From NCBI RefSeq assembly GCF_035222375.1, contig NC_085887.1, forward strand, positions 3,695,501-3,759,500: a stretch of DNA of 64,000 bases, read 5' to 3'. Positions within the stretch are counted from its first letter, which is position 1; the number at the start of each line of letters is the position of its first letter. The notes under the pieces were generated by a model that had not been told where the DNA came from, did not search any database, and saw only the letters and a list, made by a program, of their open reading frames with translations. The stretch is from Podospora pseudocomata. Its lineage: Eukaryota > Ascomycota > Sordariomycetes > Sordariales > Podosporaceae. This document shows, one piece after another, positions 33,144 through 44,861 of the stretch. Both the position numbers and the translations under genes were made by a program.

Positions 33144-34601
33144 TCAGCTCACCTCCACCCGGCGACAATAGTCCCTCCCCCGCTGCACCTGCCAGTCGCA
33201 AAGCCACACCTCCATCGCCATACCAATAAACCCGGCGATGCATATGCCCCCACTGTCGCTGACCGACGTGGCGCCCAGACTGAACTCTCTGTCCTCTACA
33301 GGGACGTTGTCCATAATCTCGGCAAACGTATTCACATACACCGCCCCTCCCAACAGCCCCTCCCAAAAGATGACGACAAACACCAGGTAGACAGACGGGA
33401 TAAAGTTGAGCAACGCATGCAGCGTAAGCAACACCAGATTTCCGACTTGAAGGAGCGACGGGAAGTAGAGGTGGTGTATCCTGAACCACGGCGTCGAAGA
33501 GCGGGAGATGAACACGCCTAGCTGATACAAGAAGCCGTAAAAGGGGTAGAAAGAGCGGTACTCGTTGAAGGGAGATTGCTCAAGCGGGAAAAGGAGGGTG
33601 GGTGCGACGCCTTGGTTGATGGTGTACTCTGCTACGTAGACGAGCAGCAGTGGAAGCATGTAAGGCCAGAAGAGTGACTTGGCGCGGCGGAGATTGACCC
33701 AGAATGAGGCGGATTTGTCGCCGGGGTGGTTGTTGTGGTAGGCTGTGACGGATGACGGGCCGGGTTCAGAGAGAAGGGCTGCTGATGCAGCAGAGGCATC
33801 GATTTCGCGTTCACTTTCTGGCGAGTCATCTCTGTCGAGACCGGGGAGTGGTTCATATCCTGTTGTTCCAGTTTGCTGCTTTATCCTCTCTCTAGGAAGG
33901 ATGACAAAAAAAGACAACAGCATGACCCCGGGCATCAGCGCGCTGACTAGCAAGCTGTTTTTGACAGACATACCCAGCCAGTCAGTCATCAGGACGTACA
34001 AACCTGCCCCGACCAAACCCGCCGCTCCCGTCCCGCTTCCCCAGGCCGCAAGGCTGTTGACGCCGTAATAGTGCGTCAACCCCAGGAAACTGAGTTCTCC
34101 TCCGCCGGAGCTGATACTGGCTATTATCACGCCGACCATTTTGACCCCGACAGACTGCGTGTTTGGAGTGAGTGCCACCAGTAGCATGCCCCCCGATGAC
34201 AACGCCACAAACACCAATATGCGGATCGAGTACGGCACGAGGTGGATGAAATACGGCGCGACGAGTTTTGTCAGAAAGGAGGGCATCACGTCTGCCAGCA
34301 GGACGAGAGCTTTGGGGATGGACGGGCCGACGAGGTCTTGGGCTGCGGTCAGCAGGAGAACGTAGAGGATGTTGTTGATTAGGCCTGCATGCAGTTACAC
34401 CGAGAAATGGTCAGACAAGAACACCGCAAGAGCAGGGACTTGTGGTCACAAACCAAACAACCAAAATGCCACCAAAACCGAGGTATTGGGATCGCGCATG
34501 AATGCAGACAGCCGGGCACGGTAAAGGCGCCATGAGGAGGACGGGGTGCCGGGAAACGGCAGGGGGAGCAGCCCCGAGGAGGAGGGCGAGCGGGAATTCA
34601 T
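33144..34601 (-). CDS. btn1: CLN3/battenin homologue (Btn1)
   Basis: 462 residues in two exons (34601-34454 and 34384-33144; 69-bp intron). A multipass vacuolar/lysosomal membrane protein of the CLN3 family, implicated in vacuolar pH and basic amino-acid homeostasis. Signatures are [12 protein letters not shown] at the exon junction, [33 protein letters not shown] and [31 protein letters not shown], with roughly ten hydrophobic segments. The hydrophilic loop with the ExxPLLP-like [16 protein letters not shown] is typical. The ATG at 34601 gives a Ser/Pro-rich N-terminus as in other filamentous fungi. It appears intact. Confidence 0.94.
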
Positions 34602-34905
34602 GGCGACGAGGAGCGCACGGCACTTCAGGTAGCTATGACATTTCGTAGTGATACAAGGTCGCGATATTCAAAAGCCACCGGTTGTGCCTGTGTCGCTGTG
34701 TCGCGTCGTGGGTTTGTGATGGTGTAAAAGTGGTGGATCGATGCATGGGGAAGATGACGTTGTGTCGTGCGGAAATGCCTGCCGAGATCCTAAACATTCG
34801 CTCCCAGCTTAGAACCCTAACCCTTTCTGGCCAAGTTTCACTTTCCTCCCTATCGTCACGGCGACTTGTATGGGATGGGATACTTTTTGTTGCCAATCTA
34901 GCAGA
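34602..34905. other. Intergenic, about 300 bp
   Basis: Btn1 promoter and 3' flank of the DUF1992 gene. No feature was recognised. Confidence 0.4.
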
Positions 34906-36531
34906 CTACTTGTCCTTCTTGAACAAATCTTTCCAAAACTCCTTGAACCCATACCTCGGTTCATTACGCTCCCACACCCGGCTCTGTTCGCCCATTCCAA
35001 AGGTCCCCCTAAGCCCCCCTCTCTGTAGTGGCTTTCCGCTACCAAGAAAGTTATAATCGACTATTGACTTTGCCGGCGCTGTTGCCCTCGCCTTGATTTC
35101 CTCCGCCACCTGCAGCGCCACATCCGCGAAACAGCTGTTGAGTTCTCTTTCCAGCGAGAAATACGGCTTCTTGGCGAGCTCCGGCGCCATCAAGTTGTAT
35201 GACCTGGTGATAGTGTTTAGGTTGGTGATGGCGAGCTCCATGTATGACCTCTCGGCTGCTTCCCAAGCCGGATCTCGGAATGGCCGGCCGACGGGCATGT
35301 TTTCTTCCGTCGATTCTTTTACTCCCTCAGTCACCGGTGTGGCATCCGAAGCAGCCTGCTGCCTCATCTTCACCATCACCGGATCATCCGTCGAGTTCGT
35401 CGACACACTCATCTCTTCCACCTTTCTCTTTCTCCTTGGGTTGTGCACCTCTTCTGCTCTTGCGTACTCCCTCGCCCGTCTCAACTTCTCCTCCAAACTG
35501 CCTCCCTTGGCAGATATCATGCGCGCCATGTGCCTTTTCCAATTAGTCCGTATTGCCAACCTGAAATTTGTAGCCGTCTTTAGCAACTCTTGTTGTTTTT
35601 CTATCCACGGCGGAACAAGGTCTTGTCGTTTGATCATCTTGTTCATTATGTATTCTGTCGTATCGATAAACGGATTATCCGCCCTCGTGTCTCTTTCGAC
35701 TCCCTTGCCTCTCGGGATGTGTTTGAACTGCCCTCTGGCAATGGCGTTTTCGATGCGCTCATTAGCCAAAGCCGCAAGCCCGGTGATGGTGTTGGGCATA
35801 GCTCGTGCCCCGGGAGTAAAGCGCTCCCTGAATTCCCGCTTCATAGCTTCTCTTTCTTCATCGCTCAACCCAACATCCTTTTGTTTGTCCCCTGAGAGAG
35901 AGGTGTACAAGGAAGCCTTGTCCCTCGCCTCGGCTGCTCTTTGCCCAGCGCTGACATTTGATCTTGTTTTAAATCGCATGTCAACTGGCTCGGGGACAAT
36001 TTTGCTTTTACCTCGAAGCCCGGGGGCCAATGGCTTGTGGGCGTCGTTGAGCATTCGTAACACAGCATCTTCGGTCGATTCGGTGCCTGTCCAGGGCTGC
36101 GCTGCGGCGATGGATCTTGTACCTAGACCGGCGGAATCGGGTATTTTCGAGTGGGCAAGAACCGAGGCGGCGGCTGAGTATTCTCCTTGGAATTTGGCAT
36201 CGGCCAGTTTGTTCAGCAGTTTGGCTTTGAGTTCTTCGGAGAATCCGGCATCTTCGAGCACAGCGCGACGGCCGGCTCGCCCTCCCTCCAACAGGGCCTC
36301 TTCGGTTGCCTCTTGAAGGCGACGTGTCAGGGGGCCGAGTTCTTTTTCGTCATTGGATTTCGGAGAGGTATCTGAGGTAGGATTCGAGGGGTCGCTGGCA
36401 GCGGGTTTGGCAGATAGGGCGGGGCAGGATCTTGAGAGATTGCGGTGGGTAGAATAGACGGAAATTCTCGAAAGAGGAGCTCGTCGCATGGCGCGCAACC
36501 AGAGACCGCAAATCAAGGCTTCGGGGGGCAT
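34906..36531 (-). CDS. DNAJC28-type (DUF1992) mitochondrial protein
   Basis: 541 residues in one exon. The conserved DUF1992/DNAJC28 domain is at about residues 265-325 (NERIENAIARGQFKHIPRGKG, DNPFIDTTEYIMNKMIKRQDLVPPWIE). The N-terminal MRRAPLSRISVYSTHRNLSRS is rich in Arg and Ser, consistent with a mitochondrial presequence. A start at the second ATG (36489) would place that sequence at the very N-terminus and may be the real one. Low-complexity acidic/basic segments follow. The family is conserved in eukaryotes and bacteria but its function is poorly defined. A link to organelle chaperone or Golgi functions has been proposed for the animal member. Confidence 0.85.
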   Translation of the reverse strand: MPPEALICGLWLRAMRRAPLSRISVYSTHRNLSRSCPALSAKPAASDPSNPTSDTSPKSNDEKELGPLTRRLQEATEEALLEGGRAGRRAVLEDAGFSEELKAKLLNKLADAKFQGEYSAAASVLAHSKIPDSAGLGTRSIAAAQPWTGTESTEDAVLRMLNDAHKPLAPGLRGKSKIVPEPVDMRFKTRSNVSAGQRAAEARDKASLYTSLSGDKQKDVGLSDEEREAMKREFRERFTPGARAMPNTITGLAALANERIENAIARGQFKHIPRGKGVERDTRADNPFIDTTEYIMNKMIKRQDLVPPWIEKQQELLKTATNFRLAIRTNWKRHMARMISAKGGSLEEKLRRAREYARAEEVHNPRRKRKVEEMSVSTNSTDDPVMVKMRQQAASDATPVTEGVKESTEENMPVGRPFRDPAWEAAERSYMELAITNLNTITRSYNLMAPELAKKPYFSLERELNSCFADVALQVAEEIKARATAPAKSIVDYNFLGSGKPLQRGGLRGTFGMGEQSRVWERNEPRYGFKEFWKDLFKKDK

Positions 36532-37228
36532 TAACTTAATGAGGAGGAGAAGGGAGCTGGAGAGACAAGGTGGGGGGCAGATGGAAAGTTGCGATCATGG
36601 CGATGATGCGCTGACTGGAAAGATAAGCACAGTAATCTTACACAGTGCGTATCTAATTATCACTGTGAGCATATGGGTACCTTGATGGCCAACGCGACGC
36701 GACTGCTGATTTCCTCTGGCATCACCATTCACCAACAGCTTTATCACGACCTTCTCAAAGTTGAGGTTGTTAACTGTCTCCATTATTTCCCTCTTTCTCA
36801 TTTCTAGGGAGTCAAGCACTCTCATCTCACAGCCGTAAGATCCCAACGCGATGACATACCATATGCAGAATATCGCCGTCTTGTTGCCAGTAGCAACTAG
36901 TTTTAGCTCCGCTCCGCCTTGTTTCTCTCCTATTTTCATTGACCTCACCCTCTCTTTGGCTCTTATGAACTCCTGCGATGCTCTTTACATGCAGTCAAAA
37001 GTGGACCCCTCCGGTGCCGAAACCGGCCCCGACACAACCGGGCTAACGCTTTCCGGCCCCACCAGCCGACCGAGGTTTTTTTGCCCCGTTCGGTCGTATC
37101 TCCGACGCTGCCACCGCCGCGGATGACGAGGACGGGAGCTGTGTGAACCTGCTGTGTTTTCTCTCTTTTTCCTTTGAGCATCTCATATTTTGTTTTCCTA
37201 GCGTTTTTTCTCATTCTTCTCGTCAAAC
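36532..37228. promoter_or_regulatory. Bidirectional upstream region (DUF1992 gene / MFS gene)
   Basis: 697 bp between divergent starts. The MFS side (about 37140-37228) is very pyrimidine-rich (CTCTTTTTCC, TTTTTTCTCATTC), the usual fungal 5' leader character. No specific site was identified. Confidence 0.5.
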
Positions 37229-38653
37229 ATGGCCGCCCTCAAGTCCCTGGGCCACCGCGCTTTTCGCGAATCTGGCCTGCAGTCAGTTTACACCACCGGC
37301 CTCGATGCTTACCTCATCATCCTCTCCCGAAGCTGCCGCATGTTCGCCTACGGTGCCAGCAGCTTGATCCTCGCTCTGTTCTTTGCCGAGCTTCAGTTTT
37401 CCGACTACCAGATTGGACTGTTTATGAGTTTGACGCTGCTGGGGGATGTCATCTTGTCACTGTGCTTGACGCTCGTGGCTGACCATGTTGGGAGGAGGAG
37501 GACATTGTTCTTGGGGTCTATACTGATGATCTGTTCGGGGACTACGTTTGCTCTCTGCGAGAACTATTTCGTTCTTCTCGCCGCCGCCGTTGTTGGTGTA
37601 ATCAGTGCCACGGGAGGTGATTTTGGACCGTTCAGGGCAATTGAAGAGTCGACCGTTTCCGAACTCACCAACCCCGACACAAGAGCCGACGTGCTGGTTT
37701 GGTATGTCACCACCGCCAGCCTGGGATCAGCAGTGGGGACTACGACATCGGGACGCATTATTGACTGGCTCAGTGCAAGAGAGGGATGGACGCTTCTAGA
37801 TGCCTACCACGGGTGCTTCTGGCTGTACGCTATTATGGGACTGACAAATATGGCCTGCAGTGCCATGCTGTCAGAAAGATGCGAGCTCAAAAAGAAGGCT
37901 CCAGAGGGTGGCAGTGGGGAAATAGCGCCACTGCTTCAGGAGACAACGGATGACGGTGTTGCCAAGCCCAAGGAGAAGGCAAGCTGGGTCTCCCAGATAT
38001 CTAGGGAAACACTGGCCATTGTGGGCGTCTTGTGGTTCTTGCTGATGGTGGACTCGCTCGCCGATGGCATGGTCAGCATGTCCCTGACGACCTATTACAT
38101 GGACAAGAAGTTTCACCTGCCCAAGTCGACGCTCGGCGATATGCTGTCGACCTCTTACATTCTGTCGTCTGTCACCAACATTTTTGCCGGCCCGCTGGCG
38201 CGGTATATCGGCCTCGTCAACACGATGGTTTTTACACATATCCCGTCCTCCACCGCTGTCTTGCTGTTCCCGCTGCCAAAGACCGTTTCCCTGACCTTTG
38301 CTCTCCTGCTCCTCAGAGTCGGCCTGAACAACATGGATCAGGCACCTCGGGCAGCGCTCATCGCGGCCGTGGTGAAACCAGAAGAAAGAACTGCCGTCAT
38401 GGGCATAACGGGCATGCTGCGGACCCTGGCTTCCACCACAGGTCCAAGCATCACGGGCGTCCTCGCCGGCAACAACCGATTCTGGGTCGCCTATGTTGTC
38501 GCTGGTGCGTTGCGTTTGGCGTATGATCTTGGCTTGTTTGCCCTGTTTATCAATATCAAGCTTCACAAACATGAGCCAGCCGGTGAGCCCACAGGCGAGG
38601 AGAGGAGAGAAGCTGACGAAGAGGAACCCTTGGTGCGGAATTCGGCCCAATGA
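37229..38653 (+). CDS. Major facilitator superfamily transporter
   Basis: 474 residues in a single exon, with about 12 hydrophobic segments in two halves separated by a hydrophilic loop (about residues 215-255). The N-terminal half carries the MFS loop 2-3 motif LADHVGRRRTLFLGS. The family looks like a distinct fungal MFS group (AYGASSLILALFFAELQFSDYQIGLFMS, GGDFGPFRAIEES, NNMDQAPRAALIAAVV). The substrate cannot be inferred from sequence. The C-terminal EEEPLV resembles a sorting-type acidic leucine motif, which might indicate an endosomal or vacuolar location. Divergent to the DUF1992 gene. Confidence 0.9.
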   Translation: MAALKSLGHRAFRESGLQSVYTTGLDAYLIILSRSCRMFAYGASSLILALFFAELQFSDYQIGLFMSLTLLGDVILSLCLTLVADHVGRRRTLFLGSILMICSGTTFALCENYFVLLAAAVVGVISATGGDFGPFRAIEESTVSELTNPDTRADVLVWYVTTASLGSAVGTTTSGRIIDWLSAREGWTLLDAYHGCFWLYAIMGLTNMACSAMLSERCELKKKAPEGGSGEIAPLLQETTDDGVAKPKEKASWVSQISRETLAIVGVLWFLLMVDSLADGMVSMSLTTYYMDKKFHLPKSTLGDMLSTSYILSSVTNIFAGPLARYIGLVNTMVFTHIPSSTAVLLFPLPKTVSLTFALLLLRVGLNNMDQAPRAALIAAVVKPEERTAVMGITGMLRTLASTTGPSITGVLAGNNRFWVAYVVAGALRLAYDLGLFALFINIKLHKHEPAGEPTGEERREADEEEPLVRNSAQ

Positions 38654-39206
38654 GCGCATCAAGAACATAGATTGGTGCGTAGGGTGGGGTGGATAGAAAA
38701 AGCAGTCATGATTAGTCTTAAAGGAGCTTCGTATTTTTTTATCAAGTACGTTCGAAAGGTTCATGTCACCCAAGCCTCTTAACATGTTGCACCGACTGTG
38801 CCGGCATGTCTCCATGTAATATGTAGGGTCTTCTTTTACCTCATGCCATTGTAGTTGATTCGCTCCCCTTGCCAGCCGACTCTCACCTCAATATAACCCC
38901 GCGGCATATTCGTGCATCCCTGACCGCCTCAGTTGGGATGCACCTTGGGATCTATGGTGTGACTTGTGTTACACGGGGCGGGCAGCCTTCTCAGTGGCCC
39001 ACCACCACAGTGATCCATGCTGCCTATGCCCCTTCAGGCCTTTCGATGCTGACATTGCTGAGTATGTATACAAATATTCTTTCGGTACTTTCGGCAGGTA
39101 TTGTCCGACCTGCCGAGCCAGGAATTTGACATGGGATTTTGGGAGGATAAAACCAAGCAGGTCATGTTCTTCTTCCTCTTCGACCTCGACTGCAAGCAAT
39201 CAAGTC
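38654..39206. other. Intergenic, 553 bp
   Basis: Between two plus-strand genes. Includes the promoter of the GMC oxidoreductase. No other feature was seen. Confidence 0.5.
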
Positions 39207-41440
39207 ATGGCTCGAGTTGCATTATTGTTGGGGCTGAATGTCCTAGGCCACTGTTTAGCATCTCCTCATTCCTACTCGTTGCTTCATAACCGGGACGATG
39301 CTCACGATGTTTACGACTACGTGGTGGTCGGCGGGGGGACAGCCGGTCTGACTGTTGCGGATCGACTGAGCGAGAGTGGAAAGTGTAAGTCTTGGGTCAG
39401 AGATGGAGGGGGTCCGCCATTGACCTGAATACAGACACTGTCCTGGCCATCGAATATGGGATCATTGGTGCGTCTTCCTAGAGACCCTGCATTGCACTGG
39501 CTGACGAGTGAGCCTGGCAGAACCCGATGGACGCCGAAACCGAACAAACATGTACAACATCACCTCTGTTCCTCAGGTGAACTTGAACAACCGCACCTTT
39601 CCGGTCGATGTCGGGTGCATTGTGGGTGGTAGCTCAGCTGTCAATGCTCAGGGGTTTCAGCGAGGGACCAAGCGTGACTACAACAACTGGTATGTACCTC
39701 TTGTTGAGCACAATTCGCACTCATTTGGCCTGGTCTAACAATACCAGGGCTGAGCTTTCCGGTGTCAACGACAGTAGCTGGAATTGGGATGATCTTCAGC
39801 CTTACTTCAGAAAGGTATACTCACAAATCACCGAGCCGTAGATTATAATCTCTAACAGTCTAGGCCATCCAACTTGGTAGCGGGCCTCATCCAGACATAG
39901 CCAGGGTCTACAACATGACATACAACGCAGGGAGTTATGGAACCAACACGAGCAAGCACAGCATCTTTGCCACATTTTCTAGGGGCCATACGCCTGCTAT
40001 CAGTGAGTAACCTCTCTTGTCCAAATGCTGGATGAAGATCATGAGTTGACAGGTCCCAGTTCCAATCTATCAAGCCCTGCGTGGATATCCTGGTGTGGAA
40101 ATCCCCATCGACCATTCGGTTGGCACCCTCGGACTAGCCTGGACACCAAGATCAATGGAACCGATCTCTTTCAACCGGTCATATTCTCGAAGTGGACACT
40201 ATGACGGCCTTAACAGGGACAATTACCACCTGCTCACCGCTACCAGGGTCGAAAAGGTTGTGTTCAAGGGCAAGACAGCAGAAGGTGTGGAGATCTCCCC
40301 TCGCTGGGCTGAAGCACACGAGGGCAAAGGCAAGGGGAAGGGCAAAATTAATGGGAAAGGGAGTGGTAAGAGGGTTATCAGAGCTCGGAAAGAGATCGTC
40401 CTCTCCGCTGGAGCCATCCACACCCCCCAGATCCTCCAGTTGAGTGGCATTGGCCCTGCTTCTCTTCTCAAGCAAGCGAAGATTCCCGTCATAGTCGACC
40501 TTCCCGGTGTTGGCGCTAATTTGCAAGACCACGCTTACCAGCCGGCAGTTCAGTTCAACTGTATGTCTCCGTCTTTCATCCCCTCCGATGAAGCTAACAA
40601 TCCCAGGGACAACCCCCCCACCCTACCCAGAAGTGAACACCACCCTCCCCCCCATCGAAGCCTTCCTCTTCGGCCCCGGCCTCAACCTCATGCTCGGCCT
40701 CCCAGGCATCTCCCCTACCCGGTACCAATCCCTTGCCGCTTCCTACCTCTCCCAGTCCCCCTCCGAGTTCCTCCCGAAACACATCCACCCCACCATCATC
40801 GCCGGCTACGCCCAACAACAACGTCTCTACGCCGCAGGCATGCTAGACAAAAACTTTGCCTTCTCCGCCACCGGCGTCGGCGCCCTACCCGTTGCTGCTC
40901 CTCAGCTCATGCACGGCCTATCTCGCGGCACCGTCACTCTCAACCTCTCCTCTCCGCTGTCAGAACCGATAGTTGACTACCGTTTTGCTTCCAACCCGCT
41001 TGATCTTGACATTGTGGCTGAAAACATAAAGTTCTATCGAAGGTTTTACACCGGTCCGGATAGTACACTGAGGCAGTACGTTGATTTGACTTTGGGGGAA
41101 AGTCAGCCTGGTAAGGGGTACCAGTCTGATGAGGGGCTGAAGGGGTGGTTGAGAGAGAACTTGGTGCCGAGTGTGTATCACCCAAGTGGGACAGCCGCGA
41201 AAATGGCGAGGGAGTGGGGGGGTGTGGTGAATGAAGGGTTGGAGGTATATGGAGTGAAGGGGTTGAGTGTGGTGGATACGAGTATTTTTCCTACTATTCC
41301 AGGGGCGGCGACGAGTATGACTGTTTATGCTGTTGCTGAGAAGGTATGTGTCTTTTTGCTGCTGTCGCGACGGTGTGCTGACGAGTTGGTAGGCTGCCGA
41401 TCTGATCAAGGCGAGGGCTGTAGTTGTTGTAGGCTTTTGA
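39207..41440 (+). CDS. Secreted GMC-family FAD oxidoreductase
   Basis: 623 residues in eight exons (39207-39384, 39435-39467, 39521-39689, 39748-39814, 39864-40002, 40060-40560, 40607-41343, 41393-41440), which sum to whole codons. A signal peptide MARVALLLGLNVLGHCLA precedes the FAD-binding YDYVVVGGGTAGLTVADRL, then GGSSAVNAQGFQRG and the GMC signature 2 (VLSAGAIHTPQILQLSGIG). The C-terminal part has SVYHPSGTAAKM with the first catalytic His. The second catalytic position, usually His or Asn in the stretch before VYAVAEKAADLI, reads Ala in PGAATSMTVYAVAEK by my alignment. Candidate substrates are alcohols or sugars, as in aryl-alcohol and glucose oxidases. A Lys/Gly-rich insert (GKGKGKGKINGKGSGK) is unusual. 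Confidence 0.92.
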
Positions 41441-41536
41441 AGATAAGGCAGTTGAGAGGCTTGAAAAGGCATTTGAGAGTTTTGAGAGCAACGGTCGAGA
41501 TGTGTTGACAAAACCCTTGATAACTTTTCTCAAGCT

Positions 41537-44500
41537 CTAATTTTCCGTCCGCAGCATGGCAAGGTTATACCTGCCGTTGTACGCATATCGGTGGAAAATT
41601 CCACGCATGTGATGACTCGCAAGCGAGTAGGGCGTTTCACCGGCGTCGTTAAAAGTAGTGGGGTCGGCACCATGACAGAGCAAAAGTCCAACGATCCTCT
41701 CGTATCCGCCTATAGCTGCATGTGTCAAAGCGGTTCTCCCCTTCATATCCCTCCTGTCCACTCTTACACCTCTTTCCAGTAGAGCTTCAACTATAGCTAT
41801 GTCTCCCAACTTACAGGCCAGTAATAACGGCGTCTGCTTGGTCTCGTCCTTAAGTTCGAGTCTGGCCCCGTACTTGGCCATAAGAGCTGTGGCGAGAGCC
41901 AGGTAACTTCGTTCAACTGCAAGTAATAATGCTGTTTAGCTCTTCCATTGCTTAGCATCGACATCGGCGCCACCTGAAAGAAGTAGCACCACGACTAAAT
42001 TAAGTCCACGACGAATTGCTATGTGTAGAGGCGAAAGCTACCTTGTCGGAATGCTCATGTTTACTCCCTTTCCTAGCAACATCTCCGTGATGGGAGCACG
42101 CTCAAAGTACAGAATCTGAAGTAGGCCACCCGCTAACATGTCACCCTATTTAACAGAGTCAAGATCGAGGGTAGATAGCGCTTTAACTACTGTTCGTACC
42201 ATAGGAAAACGGCAGTATTTCGCAGCCAGGAGAAGCAACAGTCTCATGGTTTGCGAGCTATGATAGGCCAAGGGGAAAAGTAGTGACACGAGCGCCGTTT
42301 CTCCAGACAGTAGAGCTAGAAATAAATTCTTATATCCAGTGTCATCATGGTATCGGATGTCGGCCCCTGTTTCCAATAATAGCGATACCAAAAACACTTG
42401 GCCAGCTGCGGCGGCGTAGTTGATCGGCTATTCTCTATTCACGTTGATCCCATCTGTCGTTTCTATCATGTGTTTAGCGAGGCCGTAGTGTTCTTCGCGG
42501 ATTGCCCAGGAGAGCGGATGGATTTTTGGACTGACTGGGCCATATTTCAGCCAAGCCATTAGATGTTCGTTTTCCTCATCCAGCTGTAACAGTGCCCTCA
42601 CCACCCCACGATCGCCTCTCTCTAAAGCAGCGAAAAAGGCGCTTTTATAACCAATTCCATCATCGACTGACTACCTTAAGATCGCTATTGGACTGAAGTA
42701 CCGTGGTTATCAAGGTTGGAAATCCCCACACTGCGAGAAAGTATGGAATCTTGCTCGGAGGACAATCTCTTGCCGCCCTCCATTGCTTGAAAATGGGAGA
42801 AAATAAGCACTTCTCTGAGAAATCCCGCAGAAACAAGGCTTGGGGAACTCCACCGGCAGCTACATTCTCAGCATGATGGAGGGCGTGGGTCATTGCATAG
42901 TCCATTAAAGCCCATCGTTCCTTCTCAGGCGTCTTCGTGGTGTTTCCAAATAGTTTGGTGATATGCTCGAGATAACTATGGCAGCAGCTGTGTAGTTCGA
43001 GATTGACTTTTCTGCCGCAGCGCTGTTGTAGTCAAACCTGGAAATAATTCCGCAGGACCATGCTTCAAGAAATACTCGCGGACGGATTCGTGTATAAATT
43101 GAACCCTGAATTTGTTTCCATCGTCGGCCGTTTTGTTCGACTCGGCGAGTCCTTTAGACGAACTAAGGAGGAACCGCTTCATGTCTTCAACAGTTTCGGG
43201 TCCCATTCTGACAGCTCCCCGGACTCAACCCACAAATAGCCGCGTAGTAATACCCAGGCAACGTCAGCTGTCGCCGGCTAAACCCAATCCAATGAACACA
43301 TAGTCGGAGGCATCTCGCCCCGTCGTCTCCGTTGTCTCCGTTGCCTCGGTGAACGATTTCCCGGAACAGCTCACTCAACTTGGGAGGCAGCACCCGCAGT
43401 TGCTTTCCAGCTCAAACATGCGGCCCCCGTTATACTTTGCTTGAAGGAGGTTAACCGCCAAGACCACCCACATGAAAACACCGGAGGCCTTCCTTTACAC
43501 TTCCCGCTTGATCCGTGTTGCCCCCTCGCTGAGGCCAATCATGAGCTTGTTTTCTATGTAGGCAGATATATTCTGCTCATGTCCGTGCTGAATGGCAACG
43601 CGAAGCAAATCCTTGAGGCAGTCAATCCCCCATGTGGGAGATGGATTGTTTGTGAATATTTGCTCGTATGTCTGCGCCAGTTGCAACCTGACATGTGGCT
43701 TGAGGGCGGAATCATGAAATATTGGTCGTAGTTTCGTAGTTGTGGCAACGAGTCGGATCCCAGGAGCTGGTGAAGCAGCGAACGATACATCCCTTTCGGG
43801 GAGCGTTCCATCGTACCTCCTCTGGCGTTGAAAAAAGATGCCATGACGGTTTCATCGCTGCTGGCGCATAGAACTTGCTCACTGTAAGCGAACTTCATAA
43901 TGGTGGACTTTCCTGCACCGGGATTGCCCTTGATCCATAAGAAGCCGTGGTCCTGTTGTTTTCTAGACTGATTGAACCAGCCTTGGTAGTCCGGATGATC
44001 TAATAACCAACGGCACGTTTCTGAGTGGTTGGCCCCGATGGCTATAAAACGGGAGTCGAGTTCTTTGAATGTGAGTGATTTCCAAAATAGTCTCTTCTCT
44101 TGCTAAAGAATGGTCAGAAATATCTCATATAAGAGCGGTCTGTAGAGTTGATTGGGTAAACCCCATTAGAAAGGAACCTACCGACGATGTCGAGTTCAGG
44201 CATCTCAGAAATTGAGAGAAGCTCGCTTCTATATCTGCTTTTCCAGGAACACCACCAGCGATGCCGACGCTAAAGCCGAGTTGCACCATACGGAATGTTC
44301 GACGCATGTTGTACACCACAATTGCTGCGTTGTTCGTTCCATAATGACCGGACGATAGGCGTGCAATGACGATGTGATGACGATCAATGGTCCCCAGAAT
44401 GTACGAGTTAGAATCAATCGCCTTGGGCGACATCTGCGTCGAAACAACCGTGGACTTCATCGAGCATGGCCTTCGCCGCTGCCATTTCAACTGGAAGCGC

Positions 44501-44665
44501 ACAAATCCAGCCCACCGTATATTTGGCGGCCCCAGGATCCCGCATGTTGCACCGAAAAGCGTCAGCTCCTGTTGGCGAGGGTCGGTCACCAAGCGATTCA
44601 TTCATGCTGATATTCACGCTAGCTATGGTGCGTACTTGCAAGACATCCTCGAAACGAGACTGCAC
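41537..44665 (-). pseudogene. Broken PNP_UDP-NACHT-ankyrin NLR
   Basis: Reading right to left, several frames carry successive parts of one NLR. A phosphorylase-like start (YTVGWICALPVEMAAAKAMLDE, then YILGTIDRHHIVIARLSSGHYGT and MVQLGFSVGIAGGVPG) ends early. It is followed by the pre-NACHT segment and P-loop (FLWIKGNPGAGKSTIMKFAY), a winged-helix end (VQFIHESVREYFLKHG) and at least three ankyrin-like units near the left end (TPLLLACKLGDIAIVEALLERG, GRTALTHAAIGGYERIVGLLL). The pieces are spread over different frames with missing stretches. No intron scheme I could find restores one protein, so the locus is called a pseudogene. In intact relatives the PNP domain is the N-terminal effector. Confidence 0.8.
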
Positions 44666-44861
44666 AGAGCACGCTTATCAGGGTTGGGCAGCGAAGGGGT
44701 CTGGGTGTTGACCCATTCATATAAGGTACGCAGTTTCCGCTGTGCCTGAAACTCCCTGGCCACGGGACTATGAATTCTTGATCTGTTGATGTGGCCAATG
44801 GTAGTGGGCTGTGAGTTTTATTCCGTATCAAGGTACCTAGCAAACACTTAATCCTTACCTA
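44666..44861. other. Spacer between NLR relic and bioDA
   Basis: No feature was recognised. Confidence 0.4.

Noticed and set aside
35093-36316. A 407-residue plus-strand frame over the DUF1992 gene
   Set aside because: Composition is Ser/Leu-rich with no family features, while the minus strand carries a conserved domain and a presequence.
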